Shown piece by piece: positions 48,000 through 56,988 of a stretch of DNA of 64,000 nucleotides (the first letter of the stretch is position 1; every line of letters starts with the position of its first letter). The position numbers and the translations under genes were made by a program. Under the pieces are notes generated by a model. The model saw nothing but the letters and a program-made list of their open reading frames with translations. It did no database searches and was not told the origin of the DNA. Source of the stretch: Fusobacterium naviforme (GTDB taxonomy: Bacteria > Bacillota > Clostridia > Lachnospirales > Lachnospiraceae); NCBI GenBank assembly GCA_003014445.1, contig PYGH01000001.1:62001-126000 (forward strand). The letters are read 5' to 3'.

Positions 48000-48031
48000 C
48001 CGGCAGCGCGTCGGGAAATGCCGACTGCCGG
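48000..48031 (+). promoter_or_regulatory. Stable hairpin just before the ribosome site of the DUF3883 gene
   Basis: CCGGCA pairs with TGCCGG and, inside it, GTCGG pairs with CCGAC around a GAAATG loop. It ends six or so bases before GAGGGGA, so it could limit ribosome access or stabilise the leader. Confidence 0.5.
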
Positions 48032-48048
48032 AAGCAGAGGGGACTTTC

Positions 48049-49236
48049 ATGAATTATACAGAGCTGAACAAAGTGATTAAATTTTATCTCTGCCATTACG
48101 AGGAGATCCGAAGCAGAGAGAACTATAAATGGGAGGCAGTGATGGCCTTTCAGAATGCTGCACCGATGCGTGCAGAGGCAGAGCTCTTTCCGGTGACGCT
48201 CCGCGAGGGCCTGAAAAAGGCAGGGAATCTGCTCGATTCCGGCTATTATTTTCCGCGGACAGCGCTCAGCATGCTCCTCTCCCGCGACCCGGAGGCAGTC
48301 AGACTGATGTTTGAGGATCTGTTTTGTGAGGAGGATGCGCTCTTTGACCGGGTCGCCGTGTTTATGATGAAGGCGCGGGAGCTCCGGAGAAAATATTTTA
48401 CGCAGACTGAGCTTCCCGCGGACGACCAGGACGAGCACGCGGTCTCAGTATATCTCTCCTTTCATGACCCGGCACATTACTACATATATAAGTACAGTAT
48501 CTTCAGGAAGACGGCGCAGCTTCTGGATTATCGCTATGTTCCACAGCGAAGCGACGCGAGAAATCTCTCGGAGTTCTATCGCTTCTGCGATCAGATACGT
48601 GAGCACCTGCTTGCGACGCCGGAGCTCCTTCGGCGGGAGGAGGAGAGAAGAGCGCGCTATCCGGAGGCAGATCCGGCATATCGACTGCTGACAGAGGATA
48701 TTCTGATCTGTGCGGCGACCTATTATACCGCGCCGGAGCTCTTTTCGGAGCGCGGAGAGGCAGAGGAGATGGAGCGCTTTCGCCTCACGCCGGTGCAGAA
48801 GAATCTGCCGCTGGAAGCTGTGCCCTTCTATGATGCGGTGGAGATCGCTCAGTACGAGGCGCAGCTCAGGGAGAGCGGACTTCAGTTTCTGCTCTCGCAG
48901 GAACGGCTGAGAGTCAGGAGCTACCGCCTTTCAGCCAGAAAGCAGCCGGAGCTTCTCAGTGCAGGGACAGCGCGCGGAGAGGGCTATGATCTTCTTTCCT
49001 ATGACCGCAGGGGGGAGGAGCTGCACATTGCAGTGAAGGTCACGACAGGACCGGAGAATGAGAGCTTTCGCATCTCTGAGGCGGAGCGCCTTCGGAGCGC
49101 GCGGGACGCAGAGCACTACCGCCTGTATCGCCTCTATGATTTTGACCGCGAGACAGGACGCGGACGCTGCTCTGTATACCGCGGCGATCTGAGTTCCTTC
49201 TGTCTGAACCCGGAGAGCTACCGCGTGATGTTCTGA
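48049..49236 (+). CDS. Stand-alone McrB-like N-terminal region joined to a DUF3883-like domain
   Basis: A 395-residue protein. The N-terminal part (about 1-200) resembles the region found before the AAA+ motor in McrB-like restriction proteins: IKFYLCHYEEIRSRENYKWE, YYFPRTALSML, SVYLSFHDPAHYYIYKYS. The C-terminal part (about 305-390) resembles DUF3883: GEGYDLLSYDR, IAVKVTTG, AEHYRLYRLYDFD. No Walker A or AAA+ segment lies between. In DUF3883 domains a Glu normally precedes the conserved Val-Lys; here it is Ala328 with Lys330 kept, so nuclease chemistry is doubtful. No methylase or McrC partner is adjacent. Its likely role is sensing or defence, but this is inference. Confidence 0.65.
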   Translation: MNYTELNKVIKFYLCHYEEIRSRENYKWEAVMAFQNAAPMRAEAELFPVTLREGLKKAGNLLDSGYYFPRTALSMLLSRDPEAVRLMFEDLFCEEDALFDRVAVFMMKARELRRKYFTQTELPADDQDEHAVSVYLSFHDPAHYYIYKYSIFRKTAQLLDYRYVPQRSDARNLSEFYRFCDQIREHLLATPELLRREEERRARYPEADPAYRLLTEDILICAATYYTAPELFSERGEAEEMERFRLTPVQKNLPLEAVPFYDAVEIAQYEAQLRESGLQFLLSQERLRVRSYRLSARKQPELLSAGTARGEGYDLLSYDRRGEELHIAVKVTTGPENESFRISEAERLRSARDAEHYRLYRLYDFDRETGRGRCSVYRGDLSSFCLNPESYRVMF

Positions 49237-49306
49237 GAACCTGCGGCTGAGCTATTTCGACGATAAAAGAGCGAATAAAGCTTATATTTCCTGTGATTTT
49301 GAGAAC

Positions 49307-49335
49307 TTGTGTACTGTGACGCTTTCTGCTACACT
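49307..49335 (+). promoter_or_regulatory. Promoter of the rubredoxin gene
   Basis: TTGTGT (49307-49312), 17-bp spacer, TACACT (49330-49335), about 110 nt before the rubredoxin start. Confidence 0.5.
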
Positions 49336-49443
49336 TGCCTTGTTGCTGCAGCTGTTGAAGACAGCTGGGCGGGATGCAGAGTGCGGTGAGGCAGCCGCAG
49401 TGCATAACAGGGCCGTAAGAGACGGCGCACAAGGAGGAAGCTT

Positions 49444-49602
49444 ATGAAGTACGTATGTCAGGTATGCGGATATATCTATGACGAGGTAGCAGGAGATCCG
49501 GATAACGGAATTGCAGCGGGCACAAAGTGGGACGAGCTCCCTGAGGATTTTGTATGTCCGCTCTGCGGCGTCGGGAAGGACGAGTTCTCCGTCGAGGAGT
49601 GA
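49444..49602 (+). CDS. Rubredoxin
   Basis: A 52-residue electron carrier with one iron bound by four cysteines: CQVCGY (Cys5, Cys8) and CPLCG (Cys38, Cys41), with the usual [20 protein letters not shown] between. GGAGGAAG precedes the ATG. In anaerobes rubredoxin passes electrons to oxygen- and peroxide-removing enzymes; no such partner is adjacent. It is a complete, single-gene unit. Confidence 0.96.
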   Translation: MKYVCQVCGYIYDEVAGDPDNGIAAGTKWDELPEDFVCPLCGVGKDEFSVEE

Positions 49603-49705
49603 GCTCAGACCAGATCGGAATGTACTCCTGCACGGCGGTGAGGGAGCAGAAATTCTGTGGAGAACAGCAGCAGTACAGGTAAACAAGCCGGAAACAGGAT
49701 ACAGC

Positions 49706-49735
49706 AGGGGCCCCGCGGACGCGGAGCCTCTTTGT
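49706..49735 (+). terminator. Possible terminator between rubredoxin and pth
   Basis: A GC-rich imperfect hairpin (GGCCCCGCG against CGCGGAGCC) followed by TCTTTGTT. It lies about 105 nt after the rubredoxin stop. Confidence 0.45.
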
Positions 49736-49827
49736 TCCGTGCCTCTGCTGTCAGGGGAGAGACGATACACTGGATATAGACAGAATATGGGGAAAGATGA
49801 GGCGCGCGCTTCACAGAGGAGAGATCA

Positions 49828-50400
49828 ATGTATATTATCGCAGGACTTGGAAATCCGGGAGCAGAGTACGAGAATACGAGGCATAATGTGGGATTTCACG
49901 TGATAGACTGCCTCGCAGAGCGAATCGGTACAGAGCTGACAGAGAGGAAATTTACTGCGCTCTGCGGGCGCGGTCTGCTCTGCGGCGAGAAGGTGCTGCT
50001 CTTAAAGCCGCAGACTTATATGAACAGCTCCGGACAGAGTCTCCGCGCGGCGGCGGATTTCTATAAGGTAGCGCCGGAGGAGATTATTGTGATCTCGGAT
50101 GATATCGACCTTGCACAGGGGCAGCTCCGGATACGTCTGAAGGGCAGCGCCGGAGGCCACAATGGGCTGAAGTCCATCATTTCCCACTTAAATTCTCAGG
50201 AGTTTATGCGAGTGCGCGTTGGAATCGGAGGAAAGCCGGAGGGATGGGATCTCGCAGATTATGTGCTCGGGAAGCTGAAGGGAAATGATGCAGAGGCCAT
50301 GGAGCAGGCCTACCGCACTGCGGCAGAGGCAGTGGAGGTCATACTCTCCGATGGCGGCGAGCGGGCCATGAATCTTTATAATCGAAAGGCACTGTCATGA
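49828..50400 (+). CDS. pth: Peptidyl-tRNA hydrolase
   Basis: Frees tRNAs from abandoned peptidyl-tRNA. The 190-residue protein has AGLGNPGAEYENTRHNVGF with catalytic His19, KPQTYMNSSG, and SDDIDLAQGQLRIRLKGSAGGHNG. GAGGAGAG precedes the ATG. Its stop overlaps the mfd start (ATGA), as in many Firmicutes. First gene of the conserved pth-to-ftsH block. Confidence 0.96.
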   Translation: MYIIAGLGNPGAEYENTRHNVGFHVIDCLAERIGTELTERKFTALCGRGLLCGEKVLLLKPQTYMNSSGQSLRAAADFYKVAPEEIIVISDDIDLAQGQLRIRLKGSAGGHNGLKSIISHLNSQEFMRVRVGIGGKPEGWDLADYVLGKLKGNDAEAMEQAYRTAAEAVEVILSDGGERAMNLYNRKALS

Positions 50401-53400
50401 GCATATTCCAAAATCCTCTGAAGGATCTGGAGAGCTATGCTGCGCTGAGCCGAAGAGCAGAGCAGGCTGGGGGCCCGCTTGCGGTGACCGGCATCGCAGA
50501 TGCGGCCAAGGCTCATCTCATCAGCAGTCTCTGCGAGAACTCCCGCAGGTGGAAGCTGGTGGTGAGCTATGATGAGGGCCGGGCAAAGGAGCTCTGTGAT
50601 GACTGCCGCTGCTTCTCCGAGCGGGCGTGGCTGTATCCCGCGAAGGATCTGCTCTTCTTTGCGGCAGATATTCGCGGGCATGAGCTCTCCGCTGCGCGCA
50701 TCGAGCTGTGGGGGCATCTCATGGAGGAGCCGGGCGGCGTCGTAGTAACTACCATTGATGCGCTGATGGATCAGCTCGATACCCCGGAGGAATTTCGCGC
50801 ATCGGTATTTACCATAGATGAGAGCGACCGTCTGGATCCGCAGAAATTTGCAGAAAAACTCACGGCGCTCGGCTATGAGCGCACCGCGGAGGTGGATGGC
50901 ATCGGTCAGTTCTCGATCCGGGGCGGCATCATTGATTTCTTCCCGGTGACAGAGGAGCTCCCGGTGAGAATCGAGCTGTGGGATACAGATATTGACTCGA
51001 TCCGGAGCTTTGACCCGGAGAGTCAGCGCTCTGTGGAGCGGCTTCAGACTGTGACGGTCTACCCTGCGCGGGAGCGGGAGCTCGGCGGAAGCGCATCTTT
51101 TCTCCGATATTTTGACCTTCGTGATACGCTGATTTTTTTTGATGAGCCGGTGCGCTGTGAGGAGCGCGCGCGAAATATAGAGCAGGAATTCCGGGAGGGC
51201 ATGGCAGGGCGCTTAGCTTCCGGCCAGCTCACGGAGGCGGAGATCCCACAGCTTTTCTCTGCAGAGGAGATACTGGAGGAGTTGAAGACAGAGGTCACGC
51301 TGTGCCTCTCCGGACTGGACGCGCGTTTTCCGGAGTACGGAATCCGTGAATACTTTTCTCTCGGTGCAAAGACTGTGGCATCCTTCCCGGGAAGCTTTGA
51401 GCTTCTGATTGCGGATATGAAGCGCTATGAGCAGGAGAAGTGGCGTGTGGTGCTGCTCACGCCGTCGCGGACCAGGGCCGGACGTCTCGCACAGAGCTTC
51501 CGGGAGTACGGACTCTCTGCCTTCTGTCCGGATGCGCCGGATGGGAGAGATGCAGCCCTTCCCGAGGCTGTGCGCAGCTCCATCATGGTGATGCATGGGA
51601 ATCTGCACAGGGGTTTTGAGTATCCGCTGCTTCAGTTTGCACTGCTCTCGGAGAGCGATCTCTTTGGGAAGACAAAGCGGAAGAGCAGGAAAAAGAAATA
51701 TACGGAGGGGAGTCGCATCTCCAGTCTCTCCGAGCTCTCTATCGGGGATTATGTCGTTCATGAGGACTACGGTCTCGGCATCTATCAGGGAATCGAGAAG
51801 ATAGAGGCGGATGGTGTGGTGCGGGACTATATAAAGATTCAGTACCGCGGCGGAGACAACTGCTATGTTCCTGCGACAAAACTCGATGCCATACAGAAAT
51901 ATGCGGCGGGAGACGCGCCCGCTCCGAAGCTGAACCGCCTCGGCGGCCCGGAGTGGGGCAAAACCAAGGCGAAGGTGAAGGGTGCGGTAAAGCAGATTGC
52001 AAAGGAGCTGGTGGAGCTCTACGCCAGCCGCATGAAGCAGCGCGGGCACAGCTATGGCCCCGATACGGTGTGGCAGCAGGAGTTTGAGGAGCTCTTTCCC
52101 TACGAGGAGACGGAGGATCAGAAGAAAGCAATCGCAGATGTGAAGCGGGATATGGAGAGCGGGCAGGTGATGGATCGCCTGATCTGCGGAGATGTGGGCT
52201 ACGGAAAGACAGAGATCGCACTTCGCGCGGCCTTCAAGGCAGTGCAGGAGGGGTATCAGGTGATCTTCCTCGTGCCTACGACCATACTCGCGCAGCAGCA
52301 CTGGAACAGCTTTACGCAGCGCATGAAGGACTTCCCTGTCCGGGTCGATCTGCTGTGTCGCTTTCGCACAGCGGCAGAGCAGAGAAAGACACTCGCAGAT
52401 TTTACAAAGGGGCAGGTAGATATTGTGATCGGGACACACCGCGTGCTCTCAAAGGATATCAAACCAAAGAATCTGGGGCTGCTCATTGTGGATGAGGAAC
52501 AGCGCTTCGGCGTGACGCACAAGGAGAAGCTGAAGCGGCTGAAAAGAGATGTGAATGTTCTGACGCTCACTGCGACGCCAATTCCGAGAACGCTGCACAT
52601 GAGTCTTGCGGGGATACGGGAGCTCAGCATACTGGAGGAGCCGCCGCAGGACCGCCAGCCGATTCAGACCTATGTGATGGAGTACAGCGATGAGACTGTG
52701 CGGGAGGCGGTGCGCCGGGAGATAGCCCGCGGCGGCCAGGTGTATTTTGTCTACAATCGGGTGAATCATATTTCTGATATTGCAGCGCGGCTTAAGATTC
52801 TGGTGCCGGATGCAGAGGTCGCCTATGCGCACGGGCAGATGAACGAGCGGGATCTGGAGCGCATCATGCTGGATTTTATGAACGGCGATATTGACGTGCT
52901 GGTCTCCACAACCATTATTGAGACCGGCCTGGACATCCCGAATGTCAACACAATCATCATTCAGGACGCAGATCACTTCGGCCTCTCTCAGCTCTATCAG
53001 CTGCGCGGCCGCGTGGGGCGTTCCGCGCGGACGGCCTATGCCTTTCTTCTGTACCGGCGCGGACGCATGCTCACGGAGGAGGCAGAGAAGCGTCTCAGGG
53101 CGATACGCGAATTCACCGAGCTGGGCAGCGGTATCCGCATCGCAATGCGGGATCTTGAAATACGGGGCGCGGGCAATGTGCTCGGAGCGGAGCAGCACGG
53201 ACATATGCAGGCAGTTGGTTATGAGCTCTACTGCAAGCTGCTGAATCAAGCGGTGCGCCACCTCTCCGGCAGGGCGGAGGAGCAGGACTTCACGACAACG
53301 GTGGATGCAGTTGCAGATGCCTATATTCCGGCTTCCTACATAAGGAGCGAGGAGCAGAAGCTTGATATTTACAAGCGCATCGCCTCGGTAGAGACGGAGG

Positions 53401-53765
53401 AGGATGAGCTCAACATGCAGGATGAGCTGCTGGATCGCTTCGGGGATATTCCGAAGTCTGTGACAAATCTGCTTCTCATTGCACGGATACGCAGTGCGGC
53501 GCACAGGCTCGGCGCCTCAGAGGTAAATGTCGGAAAGAGCGAGACGACAGTCACAATGACAAAGGAGGCCGTGCTGGATGCTGCGCGGATCCCGGAGTTT
53601 ATCAGCAGCTACAGAGGAAAGCTCTCGGTGCGGCCGGGAGAGCAGGTGCGCTTCATTCTTTCGGATGGAGAAGGGAGGGGAGACCGGACGGCCGTCCTCT
53701 CCGATGTCAGACAGCTGATCGAGGGGCTTGGCATGCTGCGGCCGGAAAGCCCGGAAAAAGCCTGA
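50397..53765 (+). CDS. mfd: Transcription-repair coupling factor
   Basis: A DNA translocase (1122 residues) that removes RNA polymerase stalled at lesions and recruits UvrA. Domains in order: UvrB-like N-terminal half (IELWDTDIDSIRSFDPE), the RNA-polymerase-interacting domain (about 435-500, GDYVVHEDYGLGIYQGIE), helicase motifs GDVGYGKTE and DEEQRFG, SATPIPRT-like TATPIPRT, the TRG motif region with RGRVGRS, and a C-terminal D7 domain. Normal length. Coupled to pth. Confidence 0.97.
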   Translation: MSIFQNPLKDLESYAALSRRAEQAGGPLAVTGIADAAKAHLISSLCENSRRWKLVVSYDEGRAKELCDDCRCFSERAWLYPAKDLLFFAADIRGHELSAARIELWGHLMEEPGGVVVTTIDALMDQLDTPEEFRASVFTIDESDRLDPQKFAEKLTALGYERTAEVDGIGQFSIRGGIIDFFPVTEELPVRIELWDTDIDSIRSFDPESQRSVERLQTVTVYPARERELGGSASFLRYFDLRDTLIFFDEPVRCEERARNIEQEFREGMAGRLASGQLTEAEIPQLFSAEEILEELKTEVTLCLSGLDARFPEYGIREYFSLGAKTVASFPGSFELLIADMKRYEQEKWRVVLLTPSRTRAGRLAQSFREYGLSAFCPDAPDGRDAALPEAVRSSIMVMHGNLHRGFEYPLLQFALLSESDLFGKTKRKSRKKKYTEGSRISSLSELSIGDYVVHEDYGLGIYQGIEKIEADGVVRDYIKIQYRGGDNCYVPATKLDAIQKYAAGDAPAPKLNRLGGPEWGKTKAKVKGAVKQIAKELVELYASRMKQRGHSYGPDTVWQQEFEELFPYEETEDQKKAIADVKRDMESGQVMDRLICGDVGYGKTEIALRAAFKAVQEGYQVIFLVPTTILAQQHWNSFTQRMKDFPVRVDLLCRFRTAAEQRKTLADFTKGQVDIVIGTHRVLSKDIKPKNLGLLIVDEEQRFGVTHKEKLKRLKRDVNVLTLTATPIPRTLHMSLAGIRELSILEEPPQDRQPIQTYVMEYSDETVREAVRREIARGGQVYFVYNRVNHISDIAARLKILVPDAEVAYAHGQMNERDLERIMLDFMNGDIDVLVSTTIIETGLDIPNVNTIIIQDADHFGLSQLYQLRGRVGRSARTAYAFLLYRRGRMLTEEAEKRLRAIREFTELGSGIRIAMRDLEIRGAGNVLGAEQHGHMQAVGYELYCKLLNQAVRHLSGRAEEQDFTTTVDAVADAYIPASYIRSEEQKLDIYKRIASVETEEDELNMQDELLDRFGDIPKSVTNLLLIARIRSAAHRLGASEVNVGKSETTVTMTKEAVLDAARIPEFISSYRGKLSVRPGEQVRFILSDGEGRGDRTAVLSDVRQLIEGLGMLRPESPEKA

Positions 53766-53781
53766 AATATGGGAGTTTTAC

Positions 53782-53810
53782 TTGACAATGCAGGGTGTGA
53801 TCGTTATAAA
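53782..53810 (+). promoter_or_regulatory. Promoter of the HU gene
   Basis: TTGACA (53782-53787), 17-bp spacer, TATAAA (53805-53810), 17 nt after the mfd stop and 73 nt before the HU start. It is a strong site, as expected for an abundant protein. Confidence 0.8.
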
Positions 53811-53882
53811 TAATGCATACAGTTTACTTCGCGGAATGAAGGCCGCGGTGTCTGAATTGAATCAATACAGGAGGATTTTACG

Positions 53883-54158
53883 ATGAATAAAACTGAGTTA
53901 GTAGCTGCGATCGCAGAGAAGGCCGGACTTTCCAAGAAGGACGCGGAGGCTGCACTGAAGGCATTTGCAGAGGCGGTAGAGCAGGAGCTTGTCCAGGGCG
54001 GCAAGGTTCAGCTTGTCGGCTTCGGTACCTTTGAGGTATCTGAGAGACCGGCGAGACAGGGCAGAAACCCGAAGACCGGTGAGGCGATGGAGATCGCCGC
54101 GGCTAAAGCGCCGAAGTTCAAGGCGGGAAAGGCTTTAAAGGACGCTGTCAACGCGTAA
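53883..54158 (+). CDS. hup: DNA-binding protein HU
   Basis: A 91-residue nucleoid protein: [20 protein letters not shown] helices, [20 protein letters not shown] forming the DNA-wrapping arm with its Pro at the tip, and [22 protein letters not shown] precedes the ATG. It has its own promoter and is followed after 6 nt by rqcP, so both may share a transcript. Confidence 0.97.
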   Translation: MNKTELVAAIAEKAGLSKKDAEAALKAFAEAVEQELVQGGKVQLVGFGTFEVSERPARQGRNPKTGEAMEIAAAKAPKFKAGKALKDAVNA

Positions 54159-54164
54159 GCTGGA

Positions 54165-54404
54165 ATGAGAATTGATAAGTTTTTGAAGGTCTCCCGACTG
54201 ATCAAGCGCCGCACTGTGGCGAATGAGGCCTGTGATGCGGGCCGAGTTCTGGTGAATGGAAAGGCTGTGAAGGCTTCCTATGATGTGAAGGAGGGGGATA
54301 TCATTGAAATCCTCTTCGGACAGAAGTCGGTGAAGGCAGAGGTGACTGCCATCGCTGAGACGACGAAAAAGGAAGATGCAAAAGAGCTCTTCAGATATGT
54401 ATGA
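54165..54404 (+). CDS. rqcP: RNA-binding S4-domain protein RqcP (YabO/Hsp15-like)
   Basis: A 79-residue protein consisting of one S4 fold (MRIDKFLKVSRLIKRRTVA, ACDAGRVLVNGK, VKEGDIIEILFG). Relatives bind stalled 50S subunits and help RqcH add C-terminal alanine tails in ribosome quality control. In spore-formers yabP and yabQ follow directly; here they are absent. Start lies six bases after hup. Confidence 0.9.
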   Translation: MRIDKFLKVSRLIKRRTVANEACDAGRVLVNGKAVKASYDVKEGDIIEILFGQKSVKAEVTAIAETTKKEDAKELFRYV

Positions 54405-54409
54405 TTCTG

Positions 54410-54498
54410 AGATATCGGCTGTCGCATGCGGGCGTTCCGCTGCGGCGGCCGATATCTGCGTCTGTTCTGCATGTCGGTGGAGCGCAGACATGCGACAG
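54410..54498 (+). promoter_or_regulatory. Overlapping alternative inverted repeats between rqcP and divIC
   Basis: AGATATCGGC (54410-54419) is complementary to GCCGATATCT (54448-54457). CTGTCGCATG (54419-54428) is complementary to CATGCGACAG (54489-54498). GCATGTC (54469-54475) is complementary to GACATGC (54487-54493). The second and third pairs share bases and exclude each other. The divIC promoter starts after this region, so any RNA structure would be in read-through transcript from hup-rqcP. Confidence 0.5.
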
Positions 54499-54519
54499 AC
54501 CGCATTGCTGCGATAAGTC

Positions 54520-54548
54520 TTGAAAATCAGCCTGGAATGACTTATCAT
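54520..54548 (+). promoter_or_regulatory. Promoter of divIC
   Basis: TTGAAA (54520-54525), 17-bp spacer, TATCAT (54543-54548), about 70 nt before the divIC start. Confidence 0.6.
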
Positions 54549-54616
54549 ACAAATAAATGTGCGAATTGCATGGAACTGCGTGAAAAACACGGATTATATG
54601 GGAGAGGAGGCGTGCT

Positions 54617-54937
54617 GTGGGGAGACAGAGAGCTGTGAGAAGGAAGACGGCGGATCGCGACAGCAACCGCATCGCGATGTTTGCGATCACGGTTGTGGTT
54701 ATCTGCATGGCACTGGTCGTCAATGTGAAGGTGGCCTCTCTCAAGGAGAAGGCTGCGGCATATCAGGCGAGAGAGGAGGCGCTCTCGCAGCAGGTCGCAA
54801 AGGAGGAGGAGCGGGCTGCAGATCTTGAGCAGTACCGCATCTACGTTCAGACCAAGGAATATATTGAGAAGACGGCAAAGGAAAAGCTGGGCCTTGTCAA
54901 TCCGGATGAGATTTTGCTGAAGCCGGAGCAGCAGTAA
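54617..54937 (+). CDS. divIC: Septum formation initiator (FtsB/DivIC family)
   Basis: A 106-residue bitopic protein: basic N-terminus, one membrane segment (about residues 20-39, IAMFAITVVVICMALVV), a coiled coil (40-75) and the C-terminal EYIEKTAKEKLGLVNPDEI motif of FtsB/DivIC. It works at the division septum with FtsL and DivIB. GTG start with GGAGG upstream. Position between rqcP and tilS is that of divIC in Bacillus, which supports the name. Confidence 0.9.
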   Translation: MGRQRAVRRKTADRDSNRIAMFAITVVVICMALVVNVKVASLKEKAAAYQAREEALSQQVAKEEERAADLEQYRIYVQTKEYIEKTAKEKLGLVNPDEILLKPEQQ

Positions 54938-54953
54938 GCCTGGGACACAGCCT

Positions 54954-54992
54954 GACCTCCGGCCCTGCAAAACGGGTCGGAGGTCTTCATTT
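54954..54992 (+). terminator. Hairpin terminator between divIC and tilS
   Basis: GACCTCCG with CCC pairs with GGG and CGGAGGTC around a short A-rich loop, then TTCATTTG. In Bacillus spoIIE lies in this interval; here it is 76 nt long. Confidence 0.65.
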
Positions 54993-55013
54993 GAGAATGG
55001 GCGGGGACATCGT

Positions 55014-56408
55014 ATGCGTCAGGTACAGAATGAAGTGAGAAATAACATCACCCGCTTTCACATGATAAAGCGCGGAGACCGCGTGATTATCGGGGTCAGC
55101 GGAGGCGCAGATTCCACTGCGCTGCTGCATATTCTGGTACAGCTGGGCGGTATTTTGAAGGCACAGTACCGGGTGATTCATATCAACCACGGTATCAGAG
55201 GCCCGGAGGCAGAGGAGGACGCGCGCTTTGTCGAGTCCCTCTGTGCGGGCTACCGGATTCCCTGCCGTATCGTGGAGGTGCAGGCAGAGGAGTTCGCAGA
55301 GAAGCACCGTATTTCTGTGGAGGAGGCGGGGCGTGTGCTGCGCTATTCTGTGTTTGAGGAGGCGGCACAGGCCTGGGAGCGAGAGGCAGATACCGAAAAG
55401 ACAGTGAAGATCGCCGTCGCTCACAATAAGGAGGACAATGCAGAGACCATACTCATGCAGCTCTCCCGCGGGAGCGGATTGAAGGGCGTCGCGGGGATGA
55501 AGCCGGTGCGCGGCCGCATTATCCGCCCGCTGCTCACTGTCTCCAGAGCAGAAATTGAGAGCTATCTCAGAAAAGAGGAAATTTCCTGGCGCACAGATTC
55601 TACCAATCTTCATGATGACTACACGCGAAACCGCATACGGCATGAGATTCTTCCGCGGCTTGTGGGGGAGGTGAACCGCGGTGCGATCGACAACATCACC
55701 CGCGCAGGACGGCTCATCGGCGAGGCGGATCGCTACCTCATGCGACAGGCGGAGCGCTTTCTTTGGGACACGCTGGTGGAAGACAGAGACAGCGTCGGGA
55801 TTTCAACTGCGGAGCTCTTGCGGCAGGAGTCCATCATCCAAAGCTATATGCTGCGCATCATGATAGGCAGGGTGAACCGCAGCATGAAGAATATTACGGC
55901 GAAGCACGTTGAGGATATTGCGCGGCTCTCAGAGGCAGAGACAGGAAAGCGGCTGGATCTTCCGTATGGGATGCAGGCGGTCCGTACCTATGACATGCTC
56001 TGGATCGGAAAGAAGGGCTTTGCCGGGGAAGCAGTTTCAGAGGAACCGGGAGCGGGGCAGGAGGGCTTTTACAGAGAAAATTTTCACTTTGACGTCTTTG
56101 ATTACGGTCCGGATATGAAGATTCCGACGGGAGAGCGGATAAAGTGGTTCGATTATGACAAGATTGGTGATATTATGGAGATCAGACCGCGCCGGATAGG
56201 GGATTACATCATGCTTGAGAGCGGTGGAAGAAAAACAGTCAAGGCGCTGATGGCGGACGAGAAGATTCCTGCCGCAGAGAGGAATTCCATTCCCCTGCTC
56301 ACTGTGGGATCGGATGTGCTCTGGGTGGTGGGGCACAGAATCAGCGCGGGCTATAGAATAGACAGCGGAACGAGGCGTGTCCTTGAGGTGCGCTATGAAG
56401 GAGAGTAA
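55014..56408 (+). CDS. tilS: tRNA(Ile)-lysidine synthase
   Basis: Makes lysidine at the wobble base of tRNA-Ile(CAU). The 464-residue protein has the PP-loop VSGGADSTAL (28-37), HINHGIRGPEAEEDARFVE, AVAHNKEDNAET and RPLLTVSR, then the TilS substrate-binding and C-terminal domains. Essential in most bacteria. It precedes hpt with only one base between the tilS stop and the hpt ATG, the same order as in Bacillus. Confidence 0.95.
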   Translation: MRQVQNEVRNNITRFHMIKRGDRVIIGVSGGADSTALLHILVQLGGILKAQYRVIHINHGIRGPEAEEDARFVESLCAGYRIPCRIVEVQAEEFAEKHRISVEEAGRVLRYSVFEEAAQAWEREADTEKTVKIAVAHNKEDNAETILMQLSRGSGLKGVAGMKPVRGRIIRPLLTVSRAEIESYLRKEEISWRTDSTNLHDDYTRNRIRHEILPRLVGEVNRGAIDNITRAGRLIGEADRYLMRQAERFLWDTLVEDRDSVGISTAELLRQESIIQSYMLRIMIGRVNRSMKNITAKHVEDIARLSEAETGKRLDLPYGMQAVRTYDMLWIGKKGFAGEAVSEEPGAGQEGFYRENFHFDVFDYGPDMKIPTGERIKWFDYDKIGDIMEIRPRRIGDYIMLESGGRKTVKALMADEKIPAAERNSIPLLTVGSDVLWVVGHRISAGYRIDSGTRRVLEVRYEGE

Positions 56409-56409
56409 G

Positions 56410-56958
56410 ATGGCAGAGCGTGTCAGAGTGATGATTCAGGAGGAAGAGGTCAAGCGGAGGATACAGGAAGTGGCAGATCAGATCAATGCGGATTACGGCG
56501 ATACGCCTCTGCATCTCATCTGTATCCTGAAGGGCGGTGCGATGTTCATGTGCGAGCTGGCGAAGCGCCTCACCATGCCGGTATCCTTTGATTTTATGAG
56601 TGTATCGAGCTACGGCGGCGGCACCTGCTCCAGCGGCGTGGTGCGCATCATCAAGGATCTGGATGAATCTCTCGAGGGCAAGCATGTCCTGATTGTGGAG
56701 GATATCATCGACACGGGACGCACGCTCGCCTATCTCATTGACATACTGAATCAGCGCGGGCCGAAGGATATTCACCTCTGCACGCTTCTGGACAAGCCGG
56801 AGCGCCGCGTGAAGAAGCAGGTCAGAGTGGATTACACCTGCTTTACCATTCCGGATGAGTTTGTCGTGGGCTATGGTCTGGACTACGACCAGAAGTACAG
56901 AAACTATCCCTTTATCGGCGTGGTGGAATTTGATCCGGAGAATGCGGCCAAGGCGTGA
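56410..56958 (+). CDS. hpt: Hypoxanthine phosphoribosyltransferase
   Basis: Salvages hypoxanthine and guanine to IMP and GMP. The 182-residue protein has the PRPP loop VLIVEDIIDTGRTL, the flexible loop MSVSSYGGGTCSSG, and FVVGYGLDY at the C-terminus. ATG 56410 is chosen with AAGGAGA upstream; the ATG at 56395 would overlap that site. Confidence 0.95.
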   Translation: MAERVRVMIQEEEVKRRIQEVADQINADYGDTPLHLICILKGGAMFMCELAKRLTMPVSFDFMSVSSYGGGTCSSGVVRIIKDLDESLEGKHVLIVEDIIDTGRTLAYLIDILNQRGPKDIHLCTLLDKPERRVKKQVRVDYTCFTIPDEFVVGYGLDYDQKYRNYPFIGVVEFDPENAAKA

Positions 56959-56988
56959 GTGGCGTTCTGAAAAGTACAGCAGATACAG

